This document shows, one piece after another, positions 29,557 through 41,275 of a DNA stretch of 64,000 nucleotides; position 1 is the stretch's first letter; every line of letters begins with the position of its first letter. A program made the translations under genes and the position numbers. The DNA comes from Xanthostigma xanthostigma (taxonomy: Eukaryota; Arthropoda; Insecta; Raphidioptera; Raphidiidae), in the NCBI GenBank assembly GCA_963575645.1, contig OY754464.1, positions 70,344,948 to 70,408,947 on the forward strand, in the 5' to 3' direction. Under the pieces are notes generated by a model. It saw nothing but the letters and a program-made list of their open reading frames with translations, did no database searches and was not told where the DNA came from.

Positions 29557-31295
29557 TTATCTTTTATAACTGCCGCGATTATAACCTTGATTTAACATCG
29601 GAATTTGTCGGTTGGGCATTATTCGTGGATTATTTGGATTATATGCATTGCGAGGAGTTTTGTAATCTCGCCATAGCATTGCTAGCAAAATATAAAATCC
29701 CCCAAATATTTTATTTATCATATCTAGACATCCTAACGCAAACGGGGTTAGTGCATGAACTAAAATGGAGATTTCATGCATAAATCTAAGAGAATAATCG
29801 CCCACATATTTTAGAGAATTAAAAGTTCCCGTCACAATAACAGCAATTAATACAGATAGGAATTTAATGGTTTCTTTTATATTGTGAATTGTTATTATGG
29901 TAGTTAAAAACCATAAAACGTTATCACTCGTGGTTCTTTTGAATTCGGTGAAATAATTATTCCAATTTTCCAAGGAACTATTGTCACTCGAATCTGTGCT
30001 GACGTTTTGAGAGGTTGTATTCTGAAAAAAAAAATCAAAAATAAAATATTTAATTTATTACGGTAATGGCGTTACTAAAGCCGCATTTTTAACTGACTTC
30101 AAAAAAGGAGGAGGTTCTATGTTCGACTTGTATATATATTTTTTATGTATGTTCACCGATTTCTCCGTCAATTATGGACCGATTTTCAAAATTCTTTTTT
30201 TATTCGAAAGAGCGCACTTCCGAGGTGGTCCCATCGGAACCAAGTCAGGATCTGATGGTGGAATCCGGAGAAATCGAGGGAAATTCAAATTTCAAAGGCA
30301 CACATAATGTTTTTTTATGTATGTTAACTGATTTCTCCGTCAATTATGGACCGATTTTCAAAATTATATATATTTAACACTAAAAAGAGAAAAATAAAAT
30401 ATTTTTAACAAAAAAATTGAACCGACTTCAAAACATGCACTAAAAAATCAAAAATAATTGCGTATTGAAATGAAAAATATTAGACTACTTAAAATTCAAT
30501 CAAATTATTACGATAATATCATGTACTTACAATTATTGTTATTTTTGGAGTCGGTGTCAGCCAAAATGAAATCTATTCCGAGAACTAGAGACATGTAAGA
30601 TTTAAATTGCTACTTTCGAATTCCGATGTGACACCAACTCCAAAAATAACAATAATTGTAAGTACATGATATTATCGTAATAATTTGATTGAATTTTAAG
30701 TAGTCTAATATTTTTCATTTCAATACTCAATTATTTTTGACTTTTTAGTGCATATTTTGAAGTCGGTTCAATTTTTTTGTTAAAAATACTTTTTCTAACT
30801 GTCCTGCTCAGAGCTATTGAAACAGAATGCTTTGGAATTTCAAATTACCTTTTCTTTACAGGAAACTTTTTCATCGTCAGATGTTAACGGTCTCACACAT
30901 TTCAACCGTAGTAATATTTCATTACTTCGAAACTTCACCGATTTAATAAGAAACCAATAGTGTCCAAACATCTGATTGGGCAATTCTACCCATAAACAGT
31001 ACCCAGCCGGCGTACCGATATCGAATGGGCATGTTATACCGATCCATGAATCATTTCCATAAAAACTTTCGAGTTTCTTTTTAATAATTTCCAAAGATTG
31101 TTTCAAATCTGTCTCGGATGGTGCTATTACAATAAGATCACGATACGCTCGAAGGGGGTCAACATATCGTCTTTCTTGAAAATGGCCCAAAAATAAGCGT
31201 GTTTGTAACATTTGTTTTACAAAAGTATGTAAATTATCTTCTTCTGAATAAAATTCCTTTGTCGAAACAGTTAGAGAGCTTGGAGTCTGTGCCAT
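29557..31295 (-). CDS. Unrecognised two-exon membrane protein
   Basis: Exon 1 (31295-30849, 149 codons) ends GAAAAG|GTAATT and exon 2 (30021-29557) follows TTTTTTTCAG, phase 0, giving about 303 residues. The N-terminal half is soluble in character, with an acidic start and the segment DPLRAYRDLIVIAPSETDLK, then GITCPFDIGTPAGYCLWVEL. The C-terminal half has two to three hydrophobic segments (LWFLTTIITI, FLSVLIAVIVTG, GCLDMINKIFGGFYILLAML) and a polar, Asn/Arg-rich tail ending NRGSYKR. I do not recognise the family. Both exons, splice sites and protein-like composition are convincing. It is divergent from the USPL1-like gene, with starts about 540 bp apart. The intron is occupied by a GACTTCAAAAAAGGAGG-type repeat and a 390-bp fold-back sequence. 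Confidence 0.7.
30099..30398 (+). repeat. GACTTCAAAAAAGGAGG-type dispersed repeat
   Basis: It begins ACTGACTTCAAAAAAGGAGG and contains a near repeat of the phrase TTCTCCGTCAATTATGGACC at about 30160 and 30335. A related copy lies at about 56440-56860 (GGAGGAGGTTCTCAAGTCGA, then GTTGGTCCCAT). Both copies are followed directly by a fold-back sequence. Non-coding. Confidence 0.6.
30399..30788. mobile_element. Fold-back element, arms about 160 bp
   Basis: The left arm begins ATTTTTAACAAAAAAATTGA followed by ACCGACTTCAAAA; the right arm is its complement, ending near 30788. The arms stop at an inner GGAGTCGGTGTCA / GACACCAACTCC pair around a loop of about 70 bp. The same architecture with an inner GAGTCGGCGTCA occurs at 56860-57344. 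Confidence 0.75.
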
Positions 31296-31838
31296 TTTTC
31301 AAAAATAAGTAAAATATTAAAATTTAAAAATATTAACACTTACATAAACATTAGTATATTATTATTATGGCGACAGACACTATACGTGGTCTTTTAACTT
31401 TTGATAATTTTTTTAACTGTCAGAAATGTCATATCCCAACTTGGTAAACGTCATTTACAAAATAAATAAATTCTATAATCTATCCACCTCTTCCGCCTTC
31501 TTTCGATTTTTGACATTTGGTCTATATCTATGGTTTTGGGTAGGAGATTCATTGACCACTGCTTGACGTTTGTTGCATGGACATAGGAAATAGGAATTGT
31601 TGACGTTTGGACTAAGTTTGGACATAAAAGCGGCATGTGTGAAACTTACTATGAAATAGACCAAATGTTTATGGAAGACTTTAAACGTCGGAATTTAGTG
31701 TGTGATTTAAGACATATTACAAAATACGTTGTCTTTAAAGTGTGTTTATATCAAGATTGGAGTGCTCGTTTATGGCCTGTGTGTAAATGGCATTTAAGGT
31801 TATAAAAAGATATATTTACGATTACATGTTGCTAAAAA
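31296..31838. promoter_or_regulatory. Divergent promoter region of two genes
   Basis: This 543-bp stretch separates the starts of the unrecognised membrane protein (minus) and the USPL1-like protein (plus). It is free of identifiable transposons. I see no clear TATA box; the short frames in it are not conserved-looking. Confidence 0.4.
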
Positions 31839-34031
31839 ATGGATAATAAAGTAAGTTTCCAATTAAAAAAAAAATTTGTTTAGATTTTTCAAATAAAGAT
31901 TACTTAATTACATTATTTAATTTTTTTCTAGAATATCAAATATTGTCCAGTTTGTCAACAAAATAATGAAATTACTGAGTTGAGACTTTATCAAATTAGT
32001 TGTACAAAAGCGACGTATTTTTGCCAGAAACTTGGATGCGTGTATCCTGTGGGCTACGGTTGGACATTTGTGGATCGTCCTTTTGAAGAATTGGCGGGTT
32101 CTCAATCAGAAAGTGAAGAGTCGGAAGATTTGAGTTCGGATGAAGAAATCATAAGACCGGTATTTTCAACTATTAATATATTGGATCATGACTTAGAGTA
32201 TAGCATAAAATTATTTGAAAAAAGCGATAATGGATTTATAAAAATAAAAAAACAAAAAAAAATTGAAGACAAGAAAATAGTCAATGTAAAAACTATATCC
32301 GATGATAAATTGGATTCTGCATTAGATTTTTTGGAAGATATAAATTTCTCCGAAGAAAATATCAAACCTATCGAACAAAATAATCATAAAAGTAATTTTG
32401 AAATTCAACGAAACAAAACATTTAATAGCTTTATCGAAGATCAACGCACTGATCCAGATATCAATGATGAATATGCTAATGATTTTTTAAATTCATTAAT
32501 TGGTCAAACAGAAAATAATTGCAATGAAAATCCGCTAAACGTTTCATTTTCCGACTTTGATATGTTCGATATAAATGATTCTATCAATAAAATCGCAAAG
32601 GACAGCATAATTGTGTCAAATGAAAATATTAATCAGCAAAATAGTCAAGAATCAAGCCTGACAAAAGAAAATAATGGTGAAAATACATTTCTGGACAATA
32701 ATTTAAGCAATAAAGTAGTTATTGAAGACGATGAACTGTTAGTTTGCACAGAAAACAAAGTTGACAACAAACTAAATGAAACAGTAAGTAGCTGTTTGGC
32801 AGAAAAAGATAATTATAATGTTGAAGAAATGGAGTTAATAGACACCGAACACGACACAATTTGTACAAACAAAACAGTTATTGAAAGTGCTGACACTATT
32901 AAAAATATGAGTCCTGTATTGCCTCCATATAAAATTAGTAATAGAACAAGTGTTAATCAAGAAGTTAAAATAAATAGTGATATTCAGATTTTGGATATTG
33001 TTAATATTCCAATAATTTTTGAAGACTCGCCAGAAGCAAAAAACATTTTAAATGTGAAAATAATTGATTCAACGTACAGTGAGAGTGAAATTGATAATTC
33101 TAATTTTAGCAATATTGAATATGAAACGACTTTTTGTAACAGTGCGAAAAATATTGAAATATCAAAAACTTTTGATAATGTTGATAATATAGAAAATGAC
33201 GAAACTAATAAAGTGAATGATTTAACTGTTAAGAAAACAGAAAACACTAGCGATAATTGTGATGCTATTACTGAAGCTTTATTGAACGCAAGTGTTAATA
33301 CACTTAAATCAAGAAATAAGGACTCTAGCCTAGAAACAATGGCCCACGATGCAAAAAATGAAACGGTCTTTGATTCTAAAATAATTAACAATGATAATAA
33401 GACTGCTGAACCAAAGCTGCAGACACTCGAGTTGGCGGCGCCATTATCCAATGCAAAGCATAATTTGAAGTGTTTTAAATTAAAAGACATTAAAGAGAAA
33501 GGAATGTTATATTGCCAAGATTTAAAAAAGATCGATAAGTTTGCCGATAACAGTGCTTGCTACATAATAAGTAATCCAAATGAAATTCCGAAAGAATTAG
33601 CAAATGCAAAAGTGATACCTATAACTCGTCTTCGTAAAATGCCACCGATAATGCTAGCCTTAGATTCCGGGCCAAAAATAAAACGAAAATGTCCGAAATT
33701 GACACGGTGTTCGATGAAAAAACCTACGAAACAGTTGAAGACAAAAGTAAGCGACGCGAAAATGAAATTAGATCTAAAAGAGGTGGAAATGAATTTTACT
33801 TTTGACAGTTTTGATGAATCACAGTCAACAGATATGGATGAATTGTACAGTAGCAGTGCCGTCTCTGAAACAGATGAAGAAGCGCCAAAGAATTTAAAAA
33901 ACAGGAAGACACATAAAAATCTAAACCTTAATTTTAAAAGAGCAAAGGCTGTAAAATTTGATAATTTTAATGCTGATATGAAAAAGAATATAGACTTTTT
34001 AAAGTCACTTTCATGGAATAAAAATAAATAA
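31839..34031 (+). CDS. USPL1-like N-terminal zinc-ribbon protein
   Basis: A tiny first coding exon (31839-31850, MDNK) is followed by a donor GTAAGT; the second exon starts at 31932 after TTTTTTTCTAG, phase 0, and runs to TAA at 34031. The product is about 703 residues. Its N-terminus reads NIKYCPVCQQNNEITELRLY, then CTKATYF CQKLGCVYPVG, i.e. CxxC..C..C spacing with a CVYPVGYGW end, which resembles the zinc-ribbon-like N-terminus of the SUMO protease USPL1. The rest is acidic, Asn/Asp/Ser-rich and probably disordered, with a basic patch near 585-615 (KIKRKCPKLTRCSMKKPTK). No peptidase domain is present, so catalytic activity is not expected. The family link is weak. Confidence 0.55.
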
Positions 34032-34500
34032 TAAACAAAAATATTTGCTGACTAGTATATTTATTACACCCTGAATACTAGCTAATCCCAAAATAATAGC
34101 CTTTACAAAATTCTTGGAATTTTTGGCCACGAACCCGTGGGGGCCGATTCGATTGTAAAAAGAAGAATATTTAATTGATTTTTATGTTTCAACTAGCGGT
34201 CCGTCCCGGCTTTGCCTGAGTGCGCTAGATATAATTCTGCAAAATGTATTTCGTTTGCGGCCCGGCATCAGAGATAAGGGTCTGGCATCTGAACTAATAG
34301 CTTTAGGCAAATTCTACCAAATTTTCTTCCAAACTAATAGCTTTGAGCGAATTCTATCAGATGTCGCTACTTGGTACTAAAATAGTTTGTTTTTTTGTTT
34401 GCATCTCCACTAATAGCTTTGAGTAAATTCTATCAGATTGTTGCATGTTACTAAAACAGTTTTTGTGAGAAAACACCGTAATTTTATACAAATATTTGAT

Positions 34501-35080
34501 AAAAAAAATTGGTTGTTTGTAAAGTCGGTTTACGGACGATAGTTTTACGTGATAACGTATTCCGTAATACATAACCTAAATTTATATAATATTATTATAA
34601 TAATTCGAATCTATGATATTGCATCTTTTGCTTCAAATTTAGGTTAATTTTATTTATTAAAATTACTTACCACCTATAATATAATTGTTTTTTTTAACTT
34701 TCTTTCTTTCGTATTTATTTTAAGTCTCAAAGATTAATTGTCATAATATTTTGAAAACAATTGTTTCACTGTTTATATAAAATTCCAAAACCTACTTACA
34801 ATATTTAAGTATTTTCATACGTCAAAAAATTGATTTTTATAATGATAAAATTTGTATGAAAACGATTTTTTCGAGAGATGAGACCTAGCTAAAACGATTT
34901 TTTGCCCGCCAAAATCCCTTTTCAGTAAATTTCATCCAAATCGTTAGGGCCGTTTTCGAGAAAAGCACGCACAGGGTCAGGCGGAACGCTAAGAACGTTA
35001 CACTTTTTCGTGCATGCAGCCGGCGTTTTATCAATTTATAAGATTGGTGATTCATCAATTTATAAGACGTTATCACGTCA
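34501..35080 (-). mobile_element. Helentron-like element, copy 4, nested
   Basis: It has the family ends (A run plus TTGGTTGTTTGTAAAG, and GACGTTATCACGTCA) but a different centre from the other copies. The host repeat has TTTTTAACAAAAACTATC at this point in the empty copy at about 22420-22435; here the element interrupts the A run with no obvious duplication. The centre contains a phrase (CCAAATCGTTAGGGCCGTTT) typical of other insect repeats, so it may have captured foreign sequence. Confidence 0.75.
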
Positions 35081-35198
35081 AAAACTATCCTATAGCGTAA
35101 GTTGCACCAAGCAAGACACATTACAAAATTTCATTAAAATCGGCTCAATGGTTTCGGAGATTAGCGTGGCCAAAATTGTGACACGGGAATTTTATATA

Positions 35199-35649
35199 CA
35201 GGCTGAGTTTTAAGTTGATGCTTTTTTTTACAGCGTGTAAAAATCAAATAGACGAGCAAATATTTCAAATAGTTTTTTTATCAAAACTCAAAAATAAGAG
35301 AGAAACTGAGAAACAGCCTTTCGAAGTTTAAAGAAATTTTATTAAATTTTCTTTAATTTTGAGGTCGGTCCTGGGGTTATATTATGTCACTATGGAAATA
35401 TGTTATTATTATCAAAAATAATTGAGGCACACACAATTCTCTCAAAAACAGAACAATATAACAACTTATTTCTATTGTAACATAATATAACCCCAGGACC
35501 GACCTCAAAATTTAATAAAATTTATTTAAACTTCGAAAGGCTGTTTCTCTCTTATTTTTGAGTTTTGATAAAAAAACTATTTGAAATATTTGCTCGTCTA
35601 TTTGATTTTTACACGCTGTAAAAAAAAGCATCAACTTAAAACTCACCTG
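35199..35649. mobile_element. Fold-back element, arms about 185 bp, nested
   Basis: The left arm begins CAGGCTGAGTTTTAAGTTG; the right arm ends with the complement CTTAAAACTCACCTG. The arms are nearly identical over about 185 bp, around a 90-bp AT-rich loop. TATATA flanks it on both sides (35193-35198, 35650-35655), where the empty related copy (near 22536) has a single TATATAG. Non-coding. Confidence 0.85.
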
Positions 35650-35655
35650 TATATA

Positions 35656-36181
35656 GAAGTTCTATTTTTTTTTTAATTAAGAACATTTTTTTGTTACAGA
35701 TTTACCACTAGTGATCTACTCATTTTTTCTATGTAAGTCTTTTATATTGTATTATTTCTTTAAGTGCGGACGGAAAGAAAAACCACAATATGTTTCTAAT
35801 ATTTTTTTTTTGCACTAAAGACCGTTTTGATATACAACCTAAATCTTTACCTAAAGAAACTGAACTGCCTTTAAAAAAAGCTACTAAAAAGAGAATAATT
35901 TTTAAAAAATTTTCATTTTTTAGTTGATTACATATAAATCTATTTTTGCAATACGTGGCACGTTATTAACTGATTTCTTTCTTGATATTCGAATAAAATA
36001 TGTCTGTTAGAAAGAAAACTGCTGAACCGGTTTAAGAAATAAAGTATATGTAATCGCCTCGACATCCTTCTGAACACAACGGAGTTGAAATCATTTAAAT
36101 CGGTTAATGAACATAAGAAAATTTTAAATATACGCATGGAATTGAGAACCTCCTACGAAATCGAAAAACCCATTCAAGTCG
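35656..36181. other. Intergenic, no gene seen
   Basis: AT-rich; no supported feature. Confidence 0.35.
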
Positions 36182-36376
36182 CCCACGTGACAAGATACTG
36201 CTTCCTGATTGGTTCTTGCGTATACCTAGCAAGGAAAATAGCCCCTGTCCTAATTTTAAAATCTATCTTGTGAGCTAGCAAGCGAGCCCGCAGTGACGTC
36301 ATTTTCAGCTTCGTACTTAGCCTACCGGCCAGTAGAACTCCAAGCAGTGTTTCTAGTCTCGTGTGCAGCGGCCTTT
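36182..36376 (+). repeat. Partial copy of the 3.6-kb MITE
   Basis: Phrases ATACTGCTTCCTGATTGGTT, GCCCGCAGTGACGTCATTTT and CGTGTGCAGCGGCCTTTA are shared with 3592-3798 in the same order; differences are scattered and a small segment is missing. The left end of the element is absent. Confidence 0.7.
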
Positions 36377-37224
36377 ACTTATGGATAACCATAATTAAAC
36401 AATTAATTATATGTATATTAATAAGTTGACAGATATAATATAAAGCCATTTAAAATAGTTTATAATTTTATTTTTCATATAATATCATATGCATTTTTTA
36501 ATATTCACAGTAAATGGACTGATGGATAGTTACTTCATAGTTCAGTTTTTTTGCAAACAGAGTGTAACCGAACTTACCTAAACAATTTTTAATTATATCG
36601 AATGTTGCCTTACATGTTATTTAAAATTTGATATTAAATATAAATAATTTGTAGCAATGTAGAATTTCACTTATAAAAAAAGTTCCGGGACGATGTCCTG
36701 GTGCACCCTGCCTCGCCAGTATTCCTGGTATAATTTATCTAGATGTTTTCAAAAATGTAATTTTTGAAACAGGATTAATTTATTCTGTTGTCTTATAAAT
36801 ATTGAAAATTAATGAACTGAAAACAAAATTATGAAAAAACGATTTGGAGCGTTAATTTTATGATTGCAAAAAATTGGTCGTGGTAATTCAAAATTCGTCA
36901 AAATACCTGATTTTTCGCCGTGGTAAATTCATTTTTGGTTACTAAGTGGACTTTTCCAATTTTAAAACAACTATAAACGTATTTGTACAGTTAGATAAAA
37001 TGAAATTTACTGTATCTATTTTTAATTTGCAAAAAAAGCACATTTAGTCCAAATATTTCGTTTTTCAGAAATAATTTCTACTATTTTTATTAGTGATGAA
37101 CTATCTTAGTGCCAAATAAATCAATTAAAAATTTTCTTCTATGCAGAATATACTTTTATTATTACTTATATTAGATAGGACGTACCACTGACTTTTTTCA
37201 GTTCACAATATTTCCCGTAAATAT
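36377..37224. other. 3' flank of the ABCC gene, no other gene
   Basis: AT-rich sequence downstream of the ABC transporter stop codon; no further coding region or repeat border is recognised. Confidence 0.35.
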
Positions 37225-40200
37225 TTAATTTCCTTTGTAATTATTTCTGGCCTTAGTTTTCAATTCCTCAGCCATAGCAATTCCTGTTTCATTAACCATT
37301 TTAGTAAAGTATCCATCTTTGTCCTGTAGTAAAAGGTGGGGATGATCAAATTCAACCATGCATCCGGCATCCATAACCAATACTTTGTCCGAATCCATAA
37401 TGGTGTTTAAGCGATGTGCAATTGTTAGAACAGTACATTTCGAAAATTGTTCGCGAATGGTCGATTGAATCAATTCATCCGTTTGCTGGTCAATGTTAGC
37501 CGTAGCCTCATCCAATACTAGAATTCTATTATTACGTATAATTGCCCTTGCTAAACAGACTAGTTGCCTTTGTCCAACGCTAAAGTTTTCGCCTCCCTCG
37601 GACAAAGGCATGTACAGTCCACCAAGCTCGTCAGAAACCACATCTTGTAAATCAACGGCTTCCAAAGCTCTCATTAATGTCTCGTCGTTATATTCTCTAA
37701 ATGGGTCCAGATTATATCTCATTGTGCCCGTAAATAACACGGGTTCCTGCGGGATGATAGAGATCTTTTTGCGGAAAGCATGCAGAGCAACATCTTTTAT
37801 ATTTATGTTGTCGATCACTATATCACCGTCAACAACGCCTAACCGAAACAATGCCGAAATCAACGACGATTTACCTGCACCTGTTCGTCCAACTATTCCA
37901 ATTTTTTCCCGTGGCTCGACGGTTATATTTAAATTTTTAATTACTGGATTCATATGAGAACTATATCTCAAATAAACTTCTTTGAATTCTATCTTTCCGA
38001 CTCTGGGCCATATACTTGGCGGTTTTTTGACGACCGACTGGGTGTACAGATTTTTCTCGTGTTCTATTTTTGTATATTCTAAAACTCTTTCGACTGATGT
38101 CATCTGATTTTCAACTTCGGTCGATTGCCGCATTCCCCACTGGAACATTCCGGTCATTCCAATTGCTTGGGTTATGGCTAAACCAGCCTCACCAGCTCCA
38201 GTAGAATCTCGTAAGATAAGGAAAAAGAATGTTATGAAGCTTATGAAAATTGCACAGATCGTATCTAACCAATAGCCGAATGCTCGACCCAAAGCAATAT
38301 ACAAATACCAAGTTGTACTGTGAAGATCTTGATGCCGATCAAATTCTTTAATTAATTTATTTTGGGCTCCAAATGCTCTAATTGTTGTCAAACCTTGAAG
38401 GGATGCATTAAGGTGATTATAGATTGGACTTCTGGTAATTCCCTCGAGTCTCTTCATGCTTCGACCTGACGATATGTAGTAGATACGTATGAAATAGAAC
38501 ATGAAGACTATAATAACTGATGGTATAATGAAGTATACACTGATTATTCCGACAAGAACAATAACTCCTACTGTATTGAGGGAAATTTGAAAAAAATCGA
38601 TAAGAGCTGCAGGTAGCAATTCATCGATTTGTCCCATGTCTTTGGAAAAACGATTGAGAATTTGTCCCGATGAGTTACTGTTAAAGAAATGCATTGTACC
38701 AGAAATTACACTTCGAAACATTGCATTGTGCAAGTTTATCGAAGATTCGGCACACATATTGAAAAACAGAAAAGCTCTGTACAGTGCTACAAATGTAGTC
38801 AGTGCCATCAAAAAGCCATAAATGTATATGTAATCAGTTCGAGAAAGACCAAATTTGATTGCTTGTCCATCATGCAAGAGATTATCTTCTTCTTCGTTGA
38901 CCCAAGCTGTAATCCACGTATCAGAACCATTAGCTAAAGCTTGAGTTACTAAATATAGTAAAAATATCATGCATATCCTCGTATCGCTTCCACCTGCTTT
39001 GAAATACGTGCCGAACATTGCCATGTCCATACTACCAGAACTTCTTACTTCGATTTCGGCCACTGGTTGTAACCCTTCGTCAATTTTTGATGATCTGCTC
39101 TGAGTACTTATTACTGAAATGCGTCTCAGAGTGCTATGAACATCTTCTTTTTCTGTGATGTTTAATTTAGACTCTGTGTGCTCTTGTAAAGCAGAAAAAT
39201 TTAAGCCTCTTTTTTGAAGATCACTGTATGTTCCTTCGGCTTGAATTGATCCTTTATCCAAAATAATAATATAATCAGCGAATCTGCAATTAAATAAAAT
39301 AAATAAATATCTTACAATTTGAGTCCAATTTCGTTTCTAAGATTTTCTGCACTAATACGTAATATAAATACCTGCAGAATTGAAGCTGGTGGGTGACGAG
39401 TATTCTGGTTTGCCCTTTTAAATATTCACAGATGCATTTTTCAAATATGTGTTTCCCGACGTGCGTATCTACTGCTGATAACGGATCTTCTAATATATAA
39501 ATGTCAGCCCGTTTGTATACACATCTCGCTAAATTGATTCTGGCGCGTTGGCCGCCGCTCAAAGAGAGTCCACGCTCTCCGACAATTGTTCTGTCGCCAA
39601 ACGGAAGTAATTTTAAATCAGTTGCTAGGGCACAACAATTAATTACTTCATAATAACGTTGTCTGTCGAATGGCCGTCCGAACAAGATGTTCTGCCTTAC
39701 TGATCCGGCAAAGAGCCAAGGTTCTTGACAACTGTATGATATCATGCCGCCGATTTCTATCATCCCTTTATAAGGGGAAATTTCGGCTATTAAAGTGTTG
39801 ACGAGTGTTGTTTTACCAGCGCCAACCGTTCCTATGAGAATTAAAAGTTCTCCAGTTGCTAGGGTCATGTTAATATCTCTCAATGCTAAATCACCAGTAT
39901 CCCATCTGACACTGACATCAGAAACTCGAACTGTACCCAAATCTCGATTCATTCTCTTGTAGTTTGAAAATGTGACAGAATCGAGTGGGTTTATCATACT
40001 AAGCAGTGCTTCGTCGCTTAACATATAATGCTGAATACGATGCACCGATACAATAGCTTCAGCTAAATTAACAACACCTTGGGGAAAATACACACTCATC
40101 GTCTGACGCATAATTTGACAGAAATTTGAGATAATGAACACCGTTTCTATGGTAATGTTTCCACCCCATAATACATATAGTAGAACTGCAGCAAATACGC

Positions 40201-41275
40201 CGAGTCGAGAGGTGAAAATGATAAACGACATTATTGTGCCTTTAATATATGAAGTTTTTCTAATTTCATGCATTTCCTTTCGACGTGTTTCGTCTATCAA
40301 TCTTGCGAACGCTAATTCCCAAGTGTACATTTTTATCACTTGCATTCCCTGAATGATTTCGTTCATTTGTCGTACTCGTTCATCAGTTCGTTTTGCGGTT
40401 TTACGTCGAATTTTCACAGTTAGAAAACCGAGATATATTTGAAATGGAATACATATTATAATAACGCCGATGCCCATGTAAGCGGCGACACCGATTTCTC
40501 GTTGTAAACAGTATAATATTATCAATGTTTGCAGAGGACTCAGCCATAGATAATGCATGAATAGTACGACATTATCGAACCGTGGCAAATCATTCGCTAC
40601 CAAATTGACTATTTGTCCAGCTGTAGTTTGACCCAGAGCGGTTTTGCTTAGTGTTAATGCTTTTCTATAAATTAATGTACTATAAGCGAGACGAATCTTC
40701 ATACCCATGTGCATTGTTGCCATCATATACGGATGCAATAAAAATACATTTAAAATAGTACAAACACCGACACCGGACGCGAAGAAATAAGCCTCTCCTA
40801 AAGATATTTTCGTTCTATTTGTTTCGCTGTAGTAATTCCATATGCGCAAAAAATAAGTTCCTTCATTAATATCTGAACGTTTCTCATTTTCTGGATTTAA
40901 AAAACGAAGAAATAATGCCAAGAAGAAAGGCTGTAGTAATTTTACAGGGATTTCCATCACGAAAAGTAATAACCCATAGAGTAAAGTTTTGAATCCGAAT
41001 ACTCTAGCAACGGCTTTTATAAGCGAAGGGTGCCCTCTCGTTTTTGCAGCTTGTATCTTATATTTCTCATATATTTCTTCTAATTGGTCGCCAAGAAGTC
41101 CTGACGTGTGCTCTGCTAAAGGCTCACTTAAATCTGATTCATCAAAATCATGGTGTAATCCTTTAATAAATATTTTATGCGTCCAAAAAAATGTCAAAGC
41201 AGAGAAGATATTCGCCTTGGCCCGAGGGTTCTTTGCTGTGCCATAATCTGAGTATGCTTGCATCGTTAATTTCAC
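37225..41275 (-). CDS. ABCC4/MRP4-like full ABC transporter, two exons
   Basis: Exon 1 (41275-39372) ends CTGCAG|GTATTT and exon 2 (39283-37225) follows TTTAATTGCAG; the split codon (AG|A) keeps the frame, giving about 1,320 residues, the usual length for ABCC4. Order: TMD1, NBD1 (Walker A GTVGAGKTTL, signature LSGGQRARINLAR, Walker B IYILEDPLSAVD), TMD2, NBD2 (Walker A GRTGAGKSSL, signature FSVGQRQLVCLAR, Walker B ILVLDEATANID). The Asp in place of the catalytic Glu in NBD1 and the divergent FSVGQ signature in NBD2 are normal ABCC asymmetries. No TMD0 is present, as in short MRPs. The family exports organic anions and conjugates across the plasma membrane using ATP; the substrate here is unknown. 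The N-terminal MQAYSDYG could start at codon 1 or 5. Only one short intron (39373-39284 region) interrupts it. Confidence 0.93.

Larger units (their letters stand above)
34193..35655 (+). repeat. ACTAGCGG-type repeat, subfamily A, with two nested insertions
   Basis: The host repeat reads from ACTAGCGGTCCGTCCCGG (34193) to about 34500, resumes at 35081 with CTATCCTATAGCGTAAGTTG, and ends GGAATTTTATATA at 35198 with a further TATATAG at 35650-35656. Comparison with the uninterrupted copy at 22133-22544 shows that 34501-35080 and 35199-35649 are later insertions. Confidence 0.75.

Noticed and set aside
32984..33490. 168-codon minus-strand frame, hydrophobic
   Set aside because: Antisense shadow of the acidic Asn/Asp-rich part of the USPL1-like gene.
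37493..37957. 154-codon plus-strand frame
   Set aside because: Antisense shadow of the second nucleotide-binding domain of the ABC transporter.
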